Source: Aeromicrobium choanae (GTDB taxonomy: Bacteria > Actinomycetota > Actinomycetes > Propionibacteriales > Nocardioidaceae). From it: DNA of 64,000 nt. Within the stretch, counting starts at the first letter, position 1; every line of letters starts with the position of its first letter. The notes under the pieces are model-generated. The model was not told where the DNA came from and did no database searches. It was given only the letters and a program-made list of their open reading frames with translations. Shown here piece by piece: positions 41,908 to 50,617 of the stretch. The DNA is taken from positions 496,001 to 560,000 of the forward strand of contig NZ_LT796768.1 of assembly GCF_900167475.1 (NCBI RefSeq), written 5' to 3'. A program made the position numbers and the translations under genes.

Positions 41908-42659
41908 CGGATCTCCTTGAGGGTTCGCGCCCATTTCAGGGGCGGCAGGTCGGGGTCGAGCGCGGCCAGGCCGACCGCGAACTTCGAGAGGGTGGTGGGT
42001 CGGTGCCCGCGGCGCCACAGCAGCCGGTCCAACGCCGACGGGGTGGACGGGCTCTTGGTCTCGACGATCGCCAGGCCGGGCCGATGGAGGCCGGTCCCGT
42101 GGCCCCCGCGCACGTCGGTCCAGCCGAGGTCGAGGTCGATCGTCACGCGACTCCCCTCGGGCAGCAACAGCGTGCGCCGCCGGTACGAGGTCACGACCAC
42201 GGGCTCCAGGGCGGCTGCGCGCACACCGGTGACTCCGCCTCTCGACAGGGCCGCGTCGACGAACGTGCGGGCCTCGTGTCCGAGCGGTGCTCGCCCTGGA
42301 TCGGAATGCTCGATCCGCTCCTTGACCGTCGTGCCGCGCGGTCCGGGGACCTTCACCTCGAGCCAGGTGGTGCCCGTGTCCTCGTAGGAGCGCGACCGGA
42401 CCTTGAAGCGGCGGCGCCGCCCGCGGCCGGCCAGGTGGTAGGCGGCCAGGTCCGGGGTGTCGAGGTAGGTCGAGCGGTAGGCGAACGCGCGGCGACCGTC
42501 GATCTCCAGCTCGCGGCTGCCGGCCGGGGCCTCGGCGAGCAGCTCCGCGACCTCGTCCGTCGGAACGAGGTACTTGCGGTCGACCCGCGTCAGCAGCGCG
42601 GCGTCCTCGACCAGCTCGGCCAGCCCGATCGGCTCCAGGCGCTGCGCCAGGAGGGTCAT
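41904..42659 (-). CDS. VTC-domain polyphosphate polymerase-like protein
   Basis: A 251-aa protein of the CYTH/triphosphate-tunnel superfamily. Active-site pattern is visible: LLTRVDRKYLVPTDE near residue 23, TYLDTPDL, RFKVRSRSY, LEVKVPGPRGTTVKERI, VTIDLDLGW and AIVETKSPS (basic and acidic tunnel residues). Eukaryotic VTC4 makes polyphosphate; bacterial versions are mostly uncharacterised. It is coupled on both sides: its start overlaps DUF4956's stop and its stop overlaps the lipoprotein start. The product may be modified or delivered at the membrane by DUF4956. Confidence 0.83.
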   Translation of the reverse strand: MTLLAQRLEPIGLAELVEDAALLTRVDRKYLVPTDEVAELLAEAPAGSRELEIDGRRAFAYRSTYLDTPDLAAYHLAGRGRRRRFKVRSRSYEDTGTTWLEVKVPGPRGTTVKERIEHSDPGRAPLGHEARTFVDAALSRGGVTGVRAAALEPVVVTSYRRRTLLLPEGSRVTIDLDLGWTDVRGGHGTGLHRPGLAIVETKSPSTPSALDRLLWRRGHRPTTLSKFAVGLAALDPDLPPLKWARTLKEIR

Positions 42660-43204
42660 CGGGAGCCGCCCAGGCCACGGACGACGAGCGTCGTCGTGTC
42701 GTTGACGAGGTCGGTCCGTCGGACCTCGATCTTCGCGGGCTCCGCGCCCAGGAGGGCCGTGAGGTGGGCCGCCAGCTCCGACGGATCGGTGATCGCCCGG
42801 TCGATGACGAGCTCCTGCCCACTGCTGCCACCGGCGAGCCGCCCGTGGTCACCGACCCACAGCACCGCCAACAACGCCACCATCAGGCCCGGCGCGAGCC
42901 AGGAGTCGGCGGGAGCGAGCCCGCCCAGCAGGCCGAGCGCCAGCGCGACGAAGTAGTAGGCGACCTCACGCTGCGAGAGCTCCTCCGAACGAAGCCGGAT
43001 GATCGACAGCACGCCGAAGATGCCCAGGCCGAGCCCGGCGCTCACCCCGCTCGAGGAGAGCACCGCGGCGACGGCGAGGACGCCGACGTTGACCGCGAGG
43101 TAGGCCACCACCAGCTCGCGGCGGCCGCCGCGTGGGAGGAACAGGACGAAGACCATCACGGTGACGGCGACGAGATCGGCTGCGTAGCCCAGGTACGAGT
43201 TCAT
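42656..43204 (-). CDS. DUF4956 membrane protein
   Basis: A 182-aa protein with about four membrane helices in the first 120 residues (AADLVAVTVMVFVLFL, LVVAYLAVNVGVLAVAAVL, VAYYFVALALGLLGGL) and a cytosolic C-terminal domain (LVIDRAITDPSELAAHLTALLG). The LGIFGVLSIIRLRSEELSQREVAYYF segment is characteristic of DUF4956. Always found beside VTC polymerases in this operon type. Overlaps the polymerase gene by four bases, so it is the first gene of the operon. Function unknown; a polyphosphate-linked membrane partner is inferred. Confidence 0.83.
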   Translation of the reverse strand: MNSYLGYAADLVAVTVMVFVLFLPRGGRRELVVAYLAVNVGVLAVAAVLSSSGVSAGLGLGIFGVLSIIRLRSEELSQREVAYYFVALALGLLGGLAPADSWLAPGLMVALLAVLWVGDHGRLAGGSSGQELVIDRAITDPSELAAHLTALLGAEPAKIEVRRTDLVNDTTTLVVRGLGGSR

Positions 43205-43282
43205 GTGAACAGCACACCAACGCGGCGTCAGCGACCCTTGTGGCTCGCTTGTGGGCCGGCTGTGGACGCCGGCGCGGGAGGA

Positions 43283-44224
43283 TCAGGGAACGAGGACGAT
43301 CTTGCCCCGCACGGCTCCCCGCTCGCTGATCCGGTGCGCCTCGGCGACGTCGTCCAGCGGCATGACTCGCCCGATCTCGACCTCGAACGCGCCTGCGGCG
43401 ACGAGGGGCAGGACGGCCGCGACGGCCTCGTCACGCCACCCCTGCTGCTCGGGGGTCAGCGGCTCCGGCGAGCCGCCGGACCACGCCTGCAGGCCGAGCT
43501 CGTGGTACTGCGCGCCCTGGACGATCGTGCCGATCCGCGTGTGGTCGACCAGCTCCATGCTCACCGCGAGCGCCTCCTCGGTGCCCGCGCAGTCGAGCGA
43601 GACCGTGAAGCCTTCGGGCGCGGCCTCCCGCAGGCGGTCCAGCAGACCCTCGCCGTAGGCGACCGGGACGGCGCCCAGCTCGCGCAGGCGCTCGTGGTTG
43701 CGCTCCCCCGCCGTCGCGACGACCTGGGCTCCGAGCGAGCGGGCGAGCTGGATGACGGCCTGGCCCACGCTCCCGGACCCGCCGTGGACGAGCAGCCGGT
43801 CGCCCGTCTCCACGCCGAGCGAGCGCAGCACCTGGTAGGCGGTGGAGACCGGCACGCCGAGCGCGGCCGCGACCTCGAAGTCCACACCGGAGGGCAGCGC
43901 CGTCAGGTTCCCCGGGGAGGCCACGACGTGGGTCGCGTAGGTGCCCTGAGTGTTCTGCACGACCACGGCGTCGCCGACGCCGCAGCCGTCGACACCCGGA
44001 CCGACGGCGGAGATGACGCCCGCGCCGTCGAAGCCCGCACGGCGCGGCTCGTCGAACGGGGGCGACGGACGGATGCCGGCCCGCAGCTTGATGTCGATCG
44101 GGTTCACGCCCGCGGCCCGGACCTCGACGACCACCGTGCCCTCGCCGGGGGTGGGCTCAGGGCCGTCGGACAGCTCGAGGACCTCGGGTCCGCCGGTCTG
44201 GGAGTACGTCACGTAGCGCGCCAT
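43283..44224 (-). CDS. NADP-dependent quinone oxidoreductase-like protein
   Basis: A 313-aa medium-chain dehydrogenase, zeta-crystallin type. Visible motifs are AAGVNPIDIKLRAG, RRAGFDGAGVISAVGPG, and the nucleotide loop LVHGGSGSVGQAVIQLARSLGAQVVATAG near residue 143. No zinc-binding cysteines. It lies 14 bases downstream of the siderophore ABC ATPase on the same strand, so it may be transcribed with that operon; a functional link to iron is not evident. Substrate unknown. Confidence 0.85.
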   Translation of the reverse strand: MARYVTYSQTGGPEVLELSDGPEPTPGEGTVVVEVRAAGVNPIDIKLRAGIRPSPPFDEPRRAGFDGAGVISAVGPGVDGCGVGDAVVVQNTQGTYATHVVASPGNLTALPSGVDFEVAAALGVPVSTAYQVLRSLGVETGDRLLVHGGSGSVGQAVIQLARSLGAQVVATAGERNHERLRELGAVPVAYGEGLLDRLREAAPEGFTVSLDCAGTEEALAVSMELVDHTRIGTIVQGAQYHELGLQAWSGGSPEPLTPEQQGWRDEAVAAVLPLVAAGAFEVEIGRVMPLDDVAEAHRISERGAVRGKIVLVP

Positions 44225-44238
44225 GGGAACAGTTTGTC

Positions 44239-45069
44239 TCACAGGACATGAGGCGAGGGCGCCGCGCGGTCGCGACCACGCGGGACGACCTGGGGTGTGC
44301 CGGCGATCGGGTCGGGCACGACGACGCAGGGCAGGGCGAAGACCTCCTCCACGAGGTCGGCCGTGACGATCTCGCGCGGCGGGCCCTCGGCGACGACGGC
44401 ACCGTCCTTCATCGCGATCAGGTGGGTCGCGTAGCGGGCGGCGTGGTTGAGGTCGTGCAGCACCGCCACGAGGGTGCGGCCGCCGAGGTGGAGATCGGTG
44501 AAGAGCTCCATGAGCTCGATCTGGTGGGTGATGTCGAGGAACGTCGTGGGCTCGTCGAGCAGCAGGATCGGCGTCTGCTGGGCCAGCGCCATCGCGACGC
44601 GGACGCGCTGGTGCTGCCCGCCGGACAGCTCGTCGACGAGCCGCGCGGAGAGCTCGGTGACACCGGTCGCGTGCATCGCGTCCGCCACGGCCTGCTCGTC
44701 CTCCTCGGTCCATTGCCGAAGCAGCCGCTGGTACGGGTACCGTCCGCGGGCCACGAGGTCGGCGACCGTGATCCCGTCGGGCGTCACCGACGTCTGCGGC
44801 AGGAGGGCGATCTGCCGGGCGGCCTCCCTGGCCCGGGAGGCGTGCAGGTCGGCGCCGTCGAGGAGCACGCGCCCCTCGGTCGGGCGCAGCAGGCGCGCGA
44901 GCGCCCGCAGGAGGGTCGACTTGCCGCACGCGTTCGGTCCGACGACGGCCGTGAACTCGCCGTCGGGCACCTCGACGGTCAGGCCGGTCGACACGACGCG
45001 CCGGTCGTAGGCGAGCGTGACGGAGTCGGCGCGCAGGCGCGCGCCGGTCGGGGCGGTGCGAGTGGTCAT
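44239..45069 (-). CDS. iron-siderophore ABC transporter ATP-binding protein
   Basis: A 276-aa FepC/FecE-type ATPase. Walker A GPNACGKST (near residue 44), Q-loop LLPQTSVTPDGITVADLVARGRYPYQ, signature LSGGQHQR, Walker B ILLLDEPTTFLDITHQIEL and the H-loop AVLHDLNHAARY are all present. It energises the import of ferric siderophore by the two permeases upstream. Fourth gene of the operon, 33 bases after the second permease. The last 25 residues are a non-conserved tail. Confidence 0.93.
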   Translation of the reverse strand: MTTRTAPTGARLRADSVTLAYDRRVVSTGLTVEVPDGEFTAVVGPNACGKSTLLRALARLLRPTEGRVLLDGADLHASRAREAARQIALLPQTSVTPDGITVADLVARGRYPYQRLLRQWTEEDEQAVADAMHATGVTELSARLVDELSGGQHQRVRVAMALAQQTPILLLDEPTTFLDITHQIELMELFTDLHLGGRTLVAVLHDLNHAARYATHLIAMKDGAVVAEGPPREIVTADLVEEVFALPCVVVPDPIAGTPQVVPRGRDRAAPSPHVL

Positions 45070-45102
45070 GGCGACTCCGAGGCTACGAGGGACGGGGCTG
45101 GC

Positions 45103-46152
45103 TCAGGCACGGCGCCGCACCTCGCGGACGATGAGCCAGACGAGATAGGTACCGCCCACGACGACCGTGACGACACCGACGGGCATCGCGGTGGGCAACA
45201 GGTGCTGGCCGGCCACGTCGGCCGCCGCGAGCAGGAGCGCGCCGGTGAGTGCGGCCGACGCGACGGCCACGCCCGGTGACCGCGTGAGCCGGCGGGCGAT
45301 CTGCGGTGCTGCGAGGGAGATGAAGGCGATCGGCCCGGCAGCCGCCGTGACGGTGGCGGTCAGCGCGACGCCGACCACGATGGCAGCGAGCCGGACCGGC
45401 TCGGCGCGAACACCGGTCGAGCGTGCGGCGTCGTCGCCGAGCTCGAGCTGCCGCAGGCCCGGCGCGAGCAGCGCGAGGATCCCCAGGAGGACGAGGACGA
45501 GGGCACTGCCGATGGCCGTCTCCTCCCAGCCGATCCCGGTGAACGAACCGGCACCCCAGGACGTCGCGGACATCGCGACCTCCATCTCGGCGGTGAGCAT
45601 CAGCCACGTGTTGAACGAGACCAGCATCGCCGCGACCGCGATCCCGATGATGATGAGACGGAAGCCCTGGACTCCGTCCCGCCATGCCAGGACGTAGACG
45701 ACCGCCGCCGTGAGGAGCCCGCCCACGACGGCACCGGCGGCCTGCTCCGGATAGGTGCCGCCGACCAGGATGATCACGACGAGCGCGCCGGTGTAGGAGC
45801 CGGCCGAGAACCCGATGATGTCGGGCGACGCGAGTGGATTGCGGGTCAGCGACTGGAACACCGCCCCCGACGCACCGAGCGCCGCCCCGAACGTCACCGC
45901 CGCCACGGCCCGCGGCGCGCGCCACTCCAGGATCACGACGCTGGCGAAGCCCGCGTCGGGGTCACCGGTGACCACGGACCAGAGCTGCGACGCCGACACG
46001 GAGTAGCCGCCGAGAACCAGTGCCGCCACCGTCACCGCGAGCGTGAGCGCCAGGAGCACCGCGCCCACGACGATGGAGCGCACCCGCCAGCGCAGGGCGA
46101 TGCGCCGGCGCCGTACGACGAGGGTCCGCTCGGTCACGGTCCGCTGGTTCAC
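45103..46152 (-). CDS. FecCD-type iron-siderophore permease
   Basis: A 349-aa integral membrane subunit with about ten helices. Family landmarks are RAPRAVAAVTFGAALGASGAVFQSLTRNPLASPDIIGFSAGSYTGA near residue 80, and the coupling-helix region GDDAARSTGVRAEPVRL. Its GTG start overlaps the stop of the first permease (GTGA). Together with the other permease it forms the heterodimeric channel for ferric siderophores. A second in-frame GTG upstream is not needed; VNQRTV is the natural N-terminus. Confidence 0.92.
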   Translation of the reverse strand: MNQRTVTERTLVVRRRRIALRWRVRSIVVGAVLLALTLAVTVAALVLGGYSVSASQLWSVVTGDPDAGFASVVILEWRAPRAVAAVTFGAALGASGAVFQSLTRNPLASPDIIGFSAGSYTGALVVIILVGGTYPEQAAGAVVGGLLTAAVVYVLAWRDGVQGFRLIIIGIAVAAMLVSFNTWLMLTAEMEVAMSATSWGAGSFTGIGWEETAIGSALVLVLLGILALLAPGLRQLELGDDAARSTGVRAEPVRLAAIVVGVALTATVTAAAGPIAFISLAAPQIARRLTRSPGVAVASAALTGALLLAAADVAGQHLLPTAMPVGVVTVVVGGTYLVWLIVREVRRRA

Positions 46153-47168
46153 AGTCCGCTCGCCTTCCGGCGTCGCACGAGCGCGATGAGCACGGGCGCG
46201 CCGACGAACGCCGTCACGATGCCGACGGGGATCTCGGCGGGATGGGCCACGACCCGGCCGAGGATGTCGGCCGCGAGCACCAGCGCCGGCGCCAGGACGA
46301 GCGTGTGGGCGATGATCCATCGCTGGTCGGGGCCCGTGAGCCACCGGGCGATGTGCGGCACCATGAGCCCGACGAAGCCGATCGGCCCGGCGATCGCGGT
46401 GGCCCCGCCGGCCAGCAGGGTCACCGCGAGGATCACGACGATCCGTGTGCGGTTCACGTGGGCGCCGAGCGACCTGGCCTGGTCGTCGCCGAGCGCGATC
46501 GCGTTCAGCGATCCCGCCACCGACAGGGCCAGCACGACGCCGACGACCAGGAACGGCAGCACCGGGAGCAGCACGTCCCAGCCCCGGCCGGCGAACGTGC
46601 CCGCGTTCCACGTGCGCATGTGCTCGAAGGTGCGCGGACTCGCCAGGACCATCGCGGTCACGACGCCGGACAGCACGGCACTGAGCGCCACCCCGGCCAG
46701 GGTCAGCTGGATCGGGTCGGCTCCCCCGCGGCCGGCCGACCCGATGGCGTACACCGCGACGGTGACCACGATGGCGCCGGCGAACGCGAACCACACGTAC
46801 CCCCCGACGGAGGTCACGTGGAAGACACCGACCGCCAGGGCCACCGCGAACGCCGCTCCGGCGTTGACCCCGAGGATCCCGGGGTCCGCGAGCGGATTGC
46901 GGGTGAGCGCCTGGATCAGGGCGCCGGCGACGCCCAGGGCGACTCCGACGGCCAGGCCCGTCACGGTGCGTGGAACCCGCAGGTCCCACACGACGAAGGC
47001 GTCGCCGCGGCCCGTGTCGTCGCGGAGCGCGTCGATCACGACGGAGAGTGGGATGTCCCGTGAGCCGACCGCGATGCTCAGCAGCACGAGGAATCCCAGC
47101 CCCACCGTCGCGAGCAGGAGGGTGAGGACGTGCCTCGACGTGACCGCGACGCTGGGGCTACTGACCAC
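46149..47168 (-). CDS. FecCD-type iron-siderophore permease
   Basis: A 339-aa integral membrane subunit, about ten helices. Family landmarks: RVPRTVTGLAVGVALGVAGALIQALTRNPLADPGILGVNAGAAFA near residue 60, coupling region GDDQARSLGAHVNRTRI, and GFVGLMVPHIARWLTGPDQRW. GTG start overlaps the substrate-binding protein's end by 11 bases. Partners: permease 2, ATPase and binding protein of the same operon. Iron control through the box at 48206-48224. Confidence 0.92.
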   Translation of the reverse strand: MVSSPSVAVTSRHVLTLLLATVGLGFLVLLSIAVGSRDIPLSVVIDALRDDTGRGDAFVVWDLRVPRTVTGLAVGVALGVAGALIQALTRNPLADPGILGVNAGAAFAVALAVGVFHVTSVGGYVWFAFAGAIVVTVAVYAIGSAGRGGADPIQLTLAGVALSAVLSGVVTAMVLASPRTFEHMRTWNAGTFAGRGWDVLLPVLPFLVVGVVLALSVAGSLNAIALGDDQARSLGAHVNRTRIVVILAVTLLAGGATAIAGPIGFVGLMVPHIARWLTGPDQRWIIAHTLVLAPALVLAADILGRVVAHPAEIPVGIVTAFVGAPVLIALVRRRKASGL

Positions 47169-48168
47169 CCTGGTTGAGCGGTGACTCGGACAGGGTCGGC
47201 AGGATCTGGTCCAGCGCCCACAGGACGCTCGTCGCCGTGCCGCCGTTGAGGGCGTTCCACTGGCCCGACTCCAGGAAGATCAGCGTCCCGTTCTTCGACG
47301 CCGGCAGGTCCGCGAGGCGGGGGTCCGCCTCGACGGCCGCACGGATCTTGCCGCTCGGGTCCCGGTTCTCCGCCGCGATCAGGACCACGTCGGCGGTGAG
47401 CCGGTCGATGTTCTCCTGCGAGAAGCCGGTCGCGGCCGCGCCGCCCTCACCGTCGACGGGCTGACCCTCCCCGGCCTCCAGGCCCAGGCCGAGCAGCGGA
47501 GCTGCGGCGTACTCGGTGAGGAAGAACTGCTCCCCGTCACCGAGAGCGGCGACCTGGAACGTGGCGCCCTCGAGTCCGGGCACCTGCTCCGCGGTCTTCG
47601 CCAGGTCCTTCTCGTAGTCGGCCTCGACCTCGTCGACGATCGCGGGATCGTTCCCCGTGAGCTTCGCGAGAGCCGCGAGGTCGTCCTGCCAGGTGGTGTT
47701 GGTGTCGGTCTCGATGCCGGCGTACGTGGGCGCGATCTTCGAGAGCTGCTTGTAGAGCTGCTCGTCGGTCTGCCAGATGGTGGTCAGGATCAGGTCCGGG
47801 TCGAGCTCGGCGATCTCCTCGGGCGACGGCTGGTAGTCCGCCGTGAAGAGCTCGGGCGTGGCCTTGCCCTCGTAGGTGCCCTTCATCCACGGGTACGAGG
47901 CGATGAGCGCCGCGTCGTCCGCGCCGTAGTCGGTGAAGGCGACCGGCGTCTCGTCGAGCAGCGTGAGCAGCTCGAGGTGGCGGCCGCTCAGGGCGACGAT
48001 GCGCTCCGGCTTCTCCGGCACGGTGATCTCGCCGTAGGCGGTGTCGATCGTGGCGCCGCCGCTGGCGGTCTCGGGCTCGTCGCTGCCACAGGCAGCGAGC
48101 GTGAGGGCGAGGCCGATGGTCGCGGCGACGAGGGCGTGCGCACGCAGGCGCACTCGTGAGTGGGTCAT
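47158..48168 (-). CDS. iron-siderophore ABC substrate-binding lipoprotein
   Basis: A 336-aa FepB/FhuD-like binding protein. The signal ends in a lipobox (LALTLAACGSD), so Cys is lipidated and the mature protein is anchored outside the membrane. Conserved features: PERIVALSGRHLELL, YQPSPEEIAELDPDLILTT, and the C-terminal FLESGQWNALNGG. First gene of the importer operon. Its promoter region carries a DtxR/IdeR-type box 38-56 bases upstream of the start. The siderophore imported is unknown, and no biosynthesis genes are nearby. Confidence 0.92.
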   Translation of the reverse strand: MTHSRVRLRAHALVAATIGLALTLAACGSDEPETASGGATIDTAYGEITVPEKPERIVALSGRHLELLTLLDETPVAFTDYGADDAALIASYPWMKGTYEGKATPELFTADYQPSPEEIAELDPDLILTTIWQTDEQLYKQLSKIAPTYAGIETDTNTTWQDDLAALAKLTGNDPAIVDEVEADYEKDLAKTAEQVPGLEGATFQVAALGDGEQFFLTEYAAAPLLGLGLEAGEGQPVDGEGGAAATGFSQENIDRLTADVVLIAAENRDPSGKIRAAVEADPRLADLPASKNGTLIFLESGQWNALNGGTATSVLWALDQILPTLSESPLNQGGQ

Positions 48169-48205
48169 CCAGATCCTTGGGTCGGGGGGCGGAAGACGAC
48201 GACCG

Positions 48206-48224
48206 CTAGATTAGCCTTGCCTAA
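48206..48224 (-). promoter_or_regulatory. DtxR/IdeR-type iron box
   Basis: On the minus strand the sequence is TTAGGCAAGGCTAATCTAG. It matches the 19-base DtxR/IdeR consensus TTAGGTTAGGCTAACCTAA at 15 positions. It lies in the 108-base divergent gap between the siderophore operon and the AraC-type gene, so an iron-loaded repressor there could control either or both. Confidence 0.75.
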
Positions 48225-48276
48225 GTCGTTCGGGTTGTCCCGAGGTGTCGCTTTCTACTAGTTGCCGGAGGATCCT

Positions 48277-49764
48277 GTGTTCCCACCGCTCGCCACCGGC
48301 CGGACCACCGAGGACCAGCTGCCCGTGCTGCTGTGGGTGCACACCGGCACGGCGACGATCGAGGCCGCCGGCACGAGCCACGTCCTGACCGCCGGCGAGG
48401 CGCTCTGGGTCCCGGCCGGGACCGAGCACGGCACCCGCACGGAGGCCGGCGCCGTGGTCCTCCCGATCCTCCCGAGCACCCCCGCCCTGCCCGGTGCCCC
48501 CGCGGACGTGCGCGTCGTCCGGGTGCCGGACACCTGGGCGGACTGGCTCGTGTCCCAGTTCGACTTCAACCGGCACCACACCCAGGACGAGGACGCCGGT
48601 GCACTGGAGCTGCTGGCGCTCGTCGCCGGCGAGGGGTCGGGCGCCCCCGAGCTGCCGTCGCTCACGATGCCCTCCTCCAGGCAGGCCCGAGCCGTCGCGG
48701 AGGGGTTCCTGAGGTCGCCGGCCGACCTCGTACAGGTGTCGGACCTTGCCGCACGCGAGAACGTCAGCCTCCGCACCCTGCAGCGTCAGTTCCACGACGA
48801 GACGGGGCTGCCCCTGTCGGAGTGGCGCACCCGCGCTCGCGTCACCGTGGCCGCATCGCTGCTCGCGGACGGCCGCGAGATCGGGTGGGCAGCGCGGGAC
48901 GTCGGCTTCCAGACCTCTGCGGGCTTCACCCGCGCGTTCCGCCGTCACGTGGGGGTCGCGCCGAAGGACTACCCCCGCAGCGGGGCCGTCAGCGTCGCGC
49001 CGGCGCTCGAGCGACAGCCGCCGCCCGTCCCGCCGCGTCGCGTGTGGAACTGGGTCTACGACTGGCACGTCCTGTGGTGGGTCTACCGGGGCGAGGTGGC
49101 CATGCGCATCGGCACCCGGCAGGTGGTGCTGCGCGCAGGTCAGGCCGTCTGGATCCCCGCCGGGTGCTCGGCGTCGGTGGACGAACGCGGCGACGGCTCG
49201 ATCCTGCTTCCCCTCGGGAACCGTCGGGGCGGCGCCGAGGTGGCACCCGCCGACCTGCGCGTCCTCGACCTGCAGGACCTGGCGGTCCCGTACCTCCTGC
49301 ACACGGTGGTCGCGGAGTACACGCTCTTCGAGCCCGTCGAGGAGGGCGACCGCGAGGCGCTGGCCGACGTGCTGTTCGAGGAGCAGTTCGGTCACGACTC
49401 GCCCGAGCAGGACACAGGTGCGCTGACGGGTGCGGTGGCCGTCATCGCGCGTTCGCTGCGGCTCGCGCCGGCGGACCCCAGGTCGCTCGCGGAGTGGGCC
49501 GAGACCGTCGGGGAGCCGGTGCGACGGCTCGGCCACGAGTTCGTCCACCAGACCGGTCGCGACTTCCCTCGATGGAGAGCCGACGTCCGCATGAGCCTCG
49601 CGCGCGAGCTGTTGCGCGACGGGTCGACGCCGCTCGCCGCGTCGCGGGTGCTGGGCTACGCCACCAGCGCGGGCTTCGGCCAGGTCTTCACGGCCACACA
49701 CGGCCTGACGCCGCGCCAGTACCAGCAGCGCGTCGTCCCGCGCCAGGTCGCGAGCTCGGCGTAG
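48277..49764 (+). CDS. tandem-duplicated AraC-family regulator (two cupin + HTH units)
   Basis: A 495-aa protein, about twice the usual AraC length. Residues 1 to about 245 hold a cupin-like sensor (VLLWVHTGTATIEAAGTSHVLTAGEALWVPAG) and an AraC HTH (VQVSDLAARENVSLRTLQRQF ... DVGFQTSAGFTRAFRRHVG). Residues about 265-495 repeat both: WHVLWWVYRGEVAMRIG, AGQAVWIPAG, then RSLAEWAETVGEPVRRLGHEF ... LGYATSAGFGQVFTATHG. GTG at 48277 is favoured by GGAGG 5 nt upstream. Divergent from the siderophore operon with an iron box between; likely its activator, perhaps binding siderophore. Confidence 0.85.
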   Translation: MFPPLATGRTTEDQLPVLLWVHTGTATIEAAGTSHVLTAGEALWVPAGTEHGTRTEAGAVVLPILPSTPALPGAPADVRVVRVPDTWADWLVSQFDFNRHHTQDEDAGALELLALVAGEGSGAPELPSLTMPSSRQARAVAEGFLRSPADLVQVSDLAARENVSLRTLQRQFHDETGLPLSEWRTRARVTVAASLLADGREIGWAARDVGFQTSAGFTRAFRRHVGVAPKDYPRSGAVSVAPALERQPPPVPPRRVWNWVYDWHVLWWVYRGEVAMRIGTRQVVLRAGQAVWIPAGCSASVDERGDGSILLPLGNRRGGAEVAPADLRVLDLQDLAVPYLLHTVVAEYTLFEPVEEGDREALADVLFEEQFGHDSPEQDTGALTGAVAVIARSLRLAPADPRSLAEWAETVGEPVRRLGHEFVHQTGRDFPRWRADVRMSLARELLRDGSTPLAASRVLGYATSAGFGQVFTATHGLTPRQYQQRVVPRQVASSA

Positions 49765-49785
49765 GGAGCCCGAGGGGAAAGCGAA

Positions 49786-49810
49786 GAGGCCGACCCGGTG
49801 GGTCGGCCTC
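49786..49810 (-). terminator. intrinsic terminator after tRNA-Ala
   Basis: A perfect 11-base stem GAGGCCGACCC / GGGTCGGCCTC with a 3-nt loop lies 7 bases beyond the tRNA 3' end. On the minus strand it is followed by TTCGCTTTCC. It also lies 21 bases after the AraC stop, so it may work in both directions. Confidence 0.75.
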
Positions 49811-49817
49811 TGTTCGG

Positions 49818-49890
49818 TGGAGCATAGGAGATTCGAACTCCTGACCTCTTCCATGCCATGGAAGCGCGCTACCAACTGCGCCAATGCCCC
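49818..49890 (-). tRNA. tRNA-Ala (GGC)
   Basis: A 73-nt cloverleaf on the minus strand from GGGGCATT to ...TGCTCCA. Acceptor stem GGGGCAT/ATGCTCC contains the G3:U70 pair diagnostic for alanine. The anticodon stem CTTCC/GGAAG encloses ATGGCAT, giving anticodon GGC. The TTCGAAT T-loop is intact. The terminal CCA is not encoded (CCG follows A73). A strong terminator follows. Confidence 0.95.
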
Positions 49891-49909
49891 GCTAACAACC
49901 TCCGCAAGA

Positions 49910-50617
49910 TTACCTGCTCGCCCCCGAGTTCCCCAAACCGGGGTCGGGTTCGTCCGCCTCGTCGTCGGACATGACGGGCTCGGGCAGCGATCCGGAGTTC
50001 CATTCCGCCAGCCGCCACTGCGACATGTCCTCCCACCGCGCCTCCTGCAGGACCGACCAGTGGCAGTTCGACAGACCGCCGAACTGGCGCCACGACTGCT
50101 CGGCGATCCCGAGGAAGGTGAGCGCACCGGTCCGCAGGACGGCGCCGTGGGCCACCACGACGAGCGTCTCCCCGAGCGGCAGCTGCTCGATGTGCTCACG
50201 CAGCGCCTCGTCGAGACGGGCGCCCGCCTGAGCGTGCGTCTCGGCGCCCTCGATGCGCGTCTCGTCGCCGTCGGCCCACGCCTGCATCTGCGTGGGGAAG
50301 CGCTCCCAGGACTCACGCCAGGTCAGGCCCTCACGCGCACCGAACGCCAGCTCGCGCAGGCGCGGGTCGAGCTCGACCTCGAGACCGGTGCGGGCCGCGA
50401 GCGCCTGCGCGGTGTCAGCGGCGCGCGAGAGGTCGGAGCTGACGATGCGGGCGGGCTGCAGCGACGCGAGGCGCGCGGCGGCCTCCTCGGCCTGCTGGCG
50501 CCCCACCTCGTCGAGCGGGATGTCGGTCTGGCCCTGGACGCGGCCGGCGACGTTCCACTCGGTGCGACCGTGCCGCCACAGGATGACCCGGCGGCCCGGG
50601 TTCGATCCCGGCTTCAC
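49910..50617 (-). CDS. histidine phosphatase (phosphoglycerate mutase-like; GpgP-type candidate)
   Basis: A 235-aa member of the histidine phosphatase superfamily. Catalytic RHG is in LWRHGRTEWN near residue 16, and the second His is in VVVAHGAVLRTG. The length and the position directly after nadD-rsfS match glucosyl-3-phosphoglycerate phosphatase (GpgP) of mycobacteria; that assignment rests on synteny. GTG start overlaps the rsfS stop (GTGA). Last gene of the nadD-rsfS unit, ending 19 bases before the tRNA. Confidence 0.88.
   Translation of the reverse strand: MKPGSNPGRRVILWRHGRTEWNVAGRVQGQTDIPLDEVGRQQAEEAAARLASLQPARIVSSDLSRAADTAQALAARTGLEVELDPRLRELAFGAREGLTWRESWERFPTQMQAWADGDETRIEGAETHAQAGARLDEALREHIEQLPLGETLVVVAHGAVLRTGALTFLGIAEQSWRQFGGLSNCHWSVLQEARWEDMSQWRLAEWNSGSLPEPVMSDDEADEPDPGLGNSGASR

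Noticed and set aside
43283-44929. Extension of the quinone oxidoreductase frame upstream into the ABC ATPase gene
   Set aside because: The family-like sequence begins at MARYVTYSQTG (44224); the part upstream is an alternate frame of the ATPase.
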